DNA from: Cytophagales bacterium
GTDB taxonomy: Bacteria > Bacteroidota > Bacteroidia > Cytophagales > ES-bin-26
Length of the DNA: 9,359 bases
Reading direction: 5' to 3'
Assembly (NCBI GenBank): GCA_014379925.1
Contig: JACMKY010000472.1
Location: forward strand, 1 to 9,359
Made by a program: the position numbers and the translations under genes
In this document: one piece after another, positions 6,268-9,359 of the stretch
Layout of the letters: every line of letters starts with the position of its first letter
Position numbering within the stretch: the first letter of the stretch is position 1
The notes under the pieces: model-generated
Databases searched by the model: none
What the model saw: only the letters and a program-made list of their open reading frames with translations
What the model was told of the DNA's origin: nothing

Positions 6268-6350
6268 TAAGGGTTGACGGGGTGAGAAGCGGGCCAGCCA
6301 CCCGGCATTCATTCGTTTCCGGGCCGGGCAAACGGGGACGCCGTGCGGTC

Positions 6351-7151
6351 TTAATTGGCGCGTTCCAGGTAGCGTTGGGTAAAAAACTCCTGGTCGATTC
6401 CCCGGTTGATCGCCACGTTTTGAAAGGTCAAAATTGTTTTGTGCCCCGTCCGGAGGTTATTCAACTCCAATCGGTAGGCGCGCCACTTATCCGTCCCCTT
6501 GGCCAACCGGACGTCCGTACCGCGCAGCACTTTGAGGAGTTCGCCGTTTTTGTCGTAGTATTTGGTCTGAACCACCGTAAAATTGTCCTTGCGAACGTAA
6601 ATGCTCCGTTTGCTGTAGCCGCTTTCCTTCTTTTTCTGCTCGTTGTTGGGCACGGCCTGCACCACGTAGCAGTCAGCATTGTCTATTTTTTCGGCTCCCA
6701 GCGAGGTGTACGCGTACTGGTCGAGGTCTTCCCGGTCCAAATCTTCGTAGGTAAAATCCGAGCCAATGAAATTGTCCGTTTCGTTGCTGGCCGAAATCCG
6801 CCGGACTTTTTTAAGCGCCGGCAGGTACAACCACTGGTCATCTTCCCGCCCCGCGTATTCAAGCGACAAAAACCCGGTGCCTTCTACGTCGGCGGGGGAC
6901 AAAAACCGGATCAAGGAGGAGCGGTTGTTGCGGGCGTCCGTCTTGGTAACCCATTGCACCTTGCGGGTTCGTTCCTTGCCCCCGCTATTGACCAGGAGCA
7001 TCGTCAGGTCGGCCCGTTCGTCGTGGGCTTTGCTCTGCTCGTCGCTCTTCTGCATGACGACCAGGGCCGATGGGTCCTGGGCCGCAAGGTGCTCCCCCAT
7101 CTGTGAGGCGATTAAAATCAGTACCGGGAAAAAGATGCCACGTGTTTTCAT
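6351..7151 (-). CDS. LolA-like outer-membrane lipoprotein-sorting family protein (RND-associated type)
   Basis: A 266-residue protein with a signal peptide (about 1-24, hydrophobic GIFFPVLILIASQM, ending LAAQ), so it is probably soluble in the periplasm. Hallmarks of the RND-associated LolA-like group are PADVEGTGFLSLEY (86-99), DDQWLYLPALKKVRRIS (104-120), FIGSDFTYEDLDRED (128-142), a mid-region YVVQAVP strand, and SIYVRKDNFTVVQTKYYDKNGELLK. The fold is an open half-barrel that holds acyl chains. Members of this group lie next to MMPL/RND exporters and are thought to take hydrophobic cargo from them to the outer membrane. Here the exporter gene is immediately upstream (55 bp gap) and an outer-membrane barrel gene is downstream, beyond the MITE. 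It is not the housekeeping LolA, which is shorter and is normally found in other contexts. The cargo is unknown. Confidence 0.92.
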   Translation of the reverse strand: MKTRGIFFPVLILIASQMGEHLAAQDPSALVVMQKSDEQSKAHDERADLTMLLVNSGGKERTRKVQWVTKTDARNNRSSLIRFLSPADVEGTGFLSLEYAGREDDQWLYLPALKKVRRISASNETDNFIGSDFTYEDLDREDLDQYAYTSLGAEKIDNADCYVVQAVPNNEQKKKESGYSKRSIYVRKDNFTVVQTKYYDKNGELLKVLRGTDVRLAKGTDKWRAYRLELNNLRTGHKTILTFQNVAINRGIDQEFFTQRYLERAN

Positions 7152-7206
7152 GGGAATTGAGGTTTAAAAATTGGGTGAAAAGAGTATTGTCCGTTCGGGC
7201 GGTCGT

Positions 7207-9359
7207 TCAACGCGGGGCAACCAACTCCGGCGCGGGCGTTGCCCGCTGGCGACGGGTAGTGCCCCAGATAAACCGGGGTCGAAAAACCAGGAATAAGGAA
7301 GGAAAGATGATCAGGGAGCCCAAAGCCACGGTGAGCATGGTAAGGCAGATAAGCCACCCGAAGTAACGGATCGGAAGAAAACCGGAAAATATGAATACGC
7401 TGAAGCCCAACACATTCGAGAGCACGTTAAACACGATGGACTTTCCGGAGGTGAGCATGGTGTCGATGGCCGTGGCTTCAAAATCATTGGTTTCGCGCAT
7501 CTTCTCCCGGAAGCGCATCAGGTAATGAATGGCGAAGTCAACCCCAATGCCAATGACAATGGCGGTGATGATGGCGGTGCCGGTTTCCAGGCGAAGCCCC
7601 GCGTATCCCATCACGCCGAAGGTGATGACGGTTGAAATGGTGAGCGGCACAATGCTCAGCACGCCACCGGCCAGGGAACGGAAAACAAGCAGGCAGAAGG
7701 CGCCCACGAACAGGACCCCGGTGATGATGTTTTCTATTTTTCCCCGGACGATGTACCTCACCTGGGATAGCCAAAACATGACTTCTCCCCCGAAATCCAG
7801 CTTTACCTCCGGGCCAAAGTGGGTCGTCGCGTATTGCTTCAAGGCATCGTAGATCTTCTGATGGTCATCCTGCTCGGAAGTATTGAGCATAAACCGGATT
7901 TTTGCCCGTTGGTAATCGTAATCGACCAGTTCATTAAAGTCCCCGGGATCCCCCGACATGGCGTACAGCAGCAGCAATTGGGCAATCATTTCCCGCGAGT
8001 CCGGAATCCGGCGGTACGTCGAATCACCTTCGTTCAGTTGCGCGTGCATCCGGCGGATGATGTCGGCGAAGGAACTGGTGTATCCCACCCCGGGCAGTCC
8101 CTCGGCGTACTGCTGGAAAGCGACGATTTTCCGGAGCAGATCCGGCGATTGAATGGAACCCGGCGCATTGCCATCCACCATGACATCCAACGTGCGGGCC
8201 CCGCCCAGCTGCTCGTTGAACTTTTCAAAAGTGACCCGCAACCGGTGTCCTTCCGGGAAGTACTGGATAAAATCCGTGCCTACCCGTACGCGGTAAATTC
8301 CAACCGAGGAGACAACCAGGATGATGACCGTCGCCGTTACAATGGCGCGGGCACGCTGGATGGAAAAGCGGGCCAACCGAATCAGTACGCGGTCAAAAGC
8401 CGCCGCACGACCGGCTTTTCGGCGCGGTGGGGTTCTTTTGGTCAAGGCCAGCCAGGCCGGAATGACCGTAACGGGCAAGATCATGGTAATGAGCGTGCCG
8501 GCCGCGGTGATTACCCCGAATTCCCGGATGGAAGTTACCCGAAAAACGACCAGGGTAGCCATCCCGATCACGGAAGTCAAACCGGTGATGAGAATGGCGG
8601 GCAGAATGTGCGCGGTAGCGTCGCGAATACTGGCCAGGTGGTCTTCGTTCCCGGATTCCTCGTAGTAGCGCTGCATCATGTGGATGCCGTAGGAACTGGA
8701 AGCCGCAATCATCAGCAGCGGGATGGCCGACGACACCACGTTCATCTTAAAGCCGAAATACCCCATCATGCCCATCGTCCAGACGATGCTGAGCAAAACC
8801 ACGACGAAGGGCAGCACCACGCCGAGCACCGTCCGGAAAGAAATGAAGAAGCTGAGCAGCACCAGCAGCAGCGATATGGGGAGCAACAAACCGACATCCT
8901 GCTGAATGCCCGCGTCAATTTCCTGTTGTTGCACCGGAGCGCCCGCCAAAAAAATCCGTTCGGGATTTCCGTACTGCTTGGCAATCCGCTCTACTTGCTG
9001 AAATACCTGGCCCTGGTTGCTGTGCTTTTCGATATTGGCAACAATGGCCGTAAACCGGCCATCTTTGGAAACCAACCGGCCCGTTACCAATTCATTGGCC
9101 GCCACCTCTTTTTTCAATTGGGCCATGCCGGCGTCCGTCCGGGGAATGGTCCGCATCAAGGGACCTACTTCCAGTCCCCATTCTTTGCCTTCGATGTTAT
9201 TGAGGGTCGAAAGACTGGTAATTTCGTCCCCAACGACCCCGTCCACCTTTTTTAGTTCCTCCGAAATGAGGGCAATCTTTTCCAGCGTGCTTCGCCGAAA
9301 AATGTCATCGCTCTCAATGCCAATCAGGACGATGTCTTTCTCGCCAAAAACCGCTTTCA
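7207..9359 (-). CDS. RND/MMPL-family hydrophobic-molecule exporter (5' end beyond the window)
   Basis: The frame is open to the right edge: residues K-A-V-F-G-E-K-D-I-V-L-I-G-I-E continue upstream of the first possible in-window GTG start (9244-9246). So 716 residues are visible, and only the N-terminus with the first membrane helix is missing. The layout is a duplicated RND unit: a periplasmic domain (to about 150), five hydrophobic segments (about 155-305), a sixth at 339-355 that opens the second half, a second periplasmic domain (to about 540), and five more segments (about 544-692). The second half has GVDFAIHYLMRFRE (Asp codon 7537-7539), the classic proton-relay site. The matching place in the first half reads SSSYGIHMMQRYYEE, without Asp. 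The family (COG1033/HAE3, Pfam MMPL) uses the proton gradient to move lipids and other hydrophobic molecules. It is the first visible gene of the five-gene minus-strand run. Confidence 0.93.
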   Translation of the reverse strand, partial: KAVFGEKDIVLIGIESDDIFRRSTLEKIALISEELKKVDGVVGDEITSLSTLNNIEGKEWGLEVGPLMRTIPRTDAGMAQLKKEVAANELVTGRLVSKDGRFTAIVANIEKHSNQGQVFQQVERIAKQYGNPERIFLAGAPVQQQEIDAGIQQDVGLLLPISLLLVLLSFFISFRTVLGVVLPFVVVLLSIVWTMGMMGYFGFKMNVVSSAIPLLMIAASSSYGIHMMQRYYEESGNEDHLASIRDATAHILPAILITGLTSVIGMATLVVFRVTSIREFGVITAAGTLITMILPVTVIPAWLALTKRTPPRRKAGRAAAFDRVLIRLARFSIQRARAIVTATVIILVVSSVGIYRVRVGTDFIQYFPEGHRLRVTFEKFNEQLGGARTLDVMVDGNAPGSIQSPDLLRKIVAFQQYAEGLPGVGYTSSFADIIRRMHAQLNEGDSTYRRIPDSREMIAQLLLLYAMSGDPGDFNELVDYDYQRAKIRFMLNTSEQDDHQKIYDALKQYATTHFGPEVKLDFGGEVMFWLSQVRYIVRGKIENIITGVLFVGAFCLLVFRSLAGGVLSIVPLTISTVITFGVMGYAGLRLETGTAIITAIVIGIGVDFAIHYLMRFREKMRETNDFEATAIDTMLTSGKSIVFNVLSNVLGFSVFIFSGFLPIRYFGWLICLTMLTVALGSLIIFPSLFLVFRPRFIWGTTRRQRATPAPELVAPR

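Larger units (their letters stand above)
6076..6270. mobile_element. MITE with 18-bp perfect terminal inverted repeats and TAA target duplication
   Basis: The left end GAAGCTGTTTGAGTTAAT (6079-6096) is the exact inverse of 6250-6267. The 189-bp element is flanked on both sides by TAA (6076-6078 and 6268-6270). TNA-type 3-bp target duplications and ends beginning GAAGCTGTTTGA or GAGGCTGTTTGA recall the IS5 family, IS1031-like group. That assignment is from memory of the family. The inside has no plausible coding frame and several nested hairpins, so this is a non-autonomous element that needs a transposase from elsewhere. It lies inside the export operon, between the LolA-like and barrel genes. 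Confidence 0.85.

Noticed and set aside
7207..9246. RND gene starting in the window at the GTG at 9244-9246
   Set aside because: The frame continues upstream without stop to the window edge and the upstream residues look like normal RND periplasmic-domain sequence, so the real start is beyond 9359.
7819..9255. Long open frame (about 478 codons) on the plus strand opposite the RND gene
   Set aside because: Its translation is rich in H, R, G, Q and N without recognisable domains or a signal peptide, and the opposite strand encodes a clear RND protein in the same bases. It is a shadow frame.

Overview
The window looks like a chromosomal segment of a Bacteroidota bacterium, probably of the Cytophagales/Spirosoma type. 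The evidence is a SusC/RagA-type TonB-dependent receptor, a moderately high G+C background, no clear Shine-Dalgarno sequences, and outer-membrane and periplasmic gene content. The lineage is an inference from gene families, not from a marker gene.

Left part (1-2366): the first ~255 codons of a SusC-like outer-membrane receptor run leftward off the window. It is divergent from a secreted metal-dependent amidohydrolase (1005-2366, +). The 238-bp divergent intergenic region is unusually structured: a perfect 10-bp tandem repeat, a GTAAAT-N6-ATTTAC dyad, two strong hairpins and a perfect 14-bp tandem duplication just before the amidohydrolase start.

Middle (2367-3135): a small VOC/glyoxalase-fold gene (2450-2842, +) has visibly lower G+C than its neighbours and ends in its own rho-independent terminator (2869-2900). 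The remaining ~235 bp up to the next gene hold no gene I can support.

Right part (3136-9359): five genes lie head-to-tail on the minus strand, with gaps of 55, 279, 85 and 13 bp. In transcription order they are an RND/MMPL-family inner-membrane exporter (its 5' end is cut by the right edge), a LolA-like periplasmic protein, a DUF1302-like outer-membrane beta-barrel, a START-domain protein with an N-terminal hydrophobic segment, and an Sfp-type 4'-phosphopantetheinyl transferase. Together they would cover inner membrane, periplasm and outer membrane, plus a cytosolic enzyme that activates carrier proteins. I infer a transenvelope lipid or polyketide-lipid export locus, whose biosynthetic genes may lie beyond 9359.

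The 279-bp gap in this operon is explained by a 189-bp non-coding element (6079-6267). It has perfect 18-bp terminal inverted repeats and is flanked by a TAA direct repeat. This is a MITE of probable IS5/IS1031-type origin, inserted 7 bp upstream of the beta-barrel start codon. I see no rRNA, tRNA, CRISPR array, or intact transposase gene.
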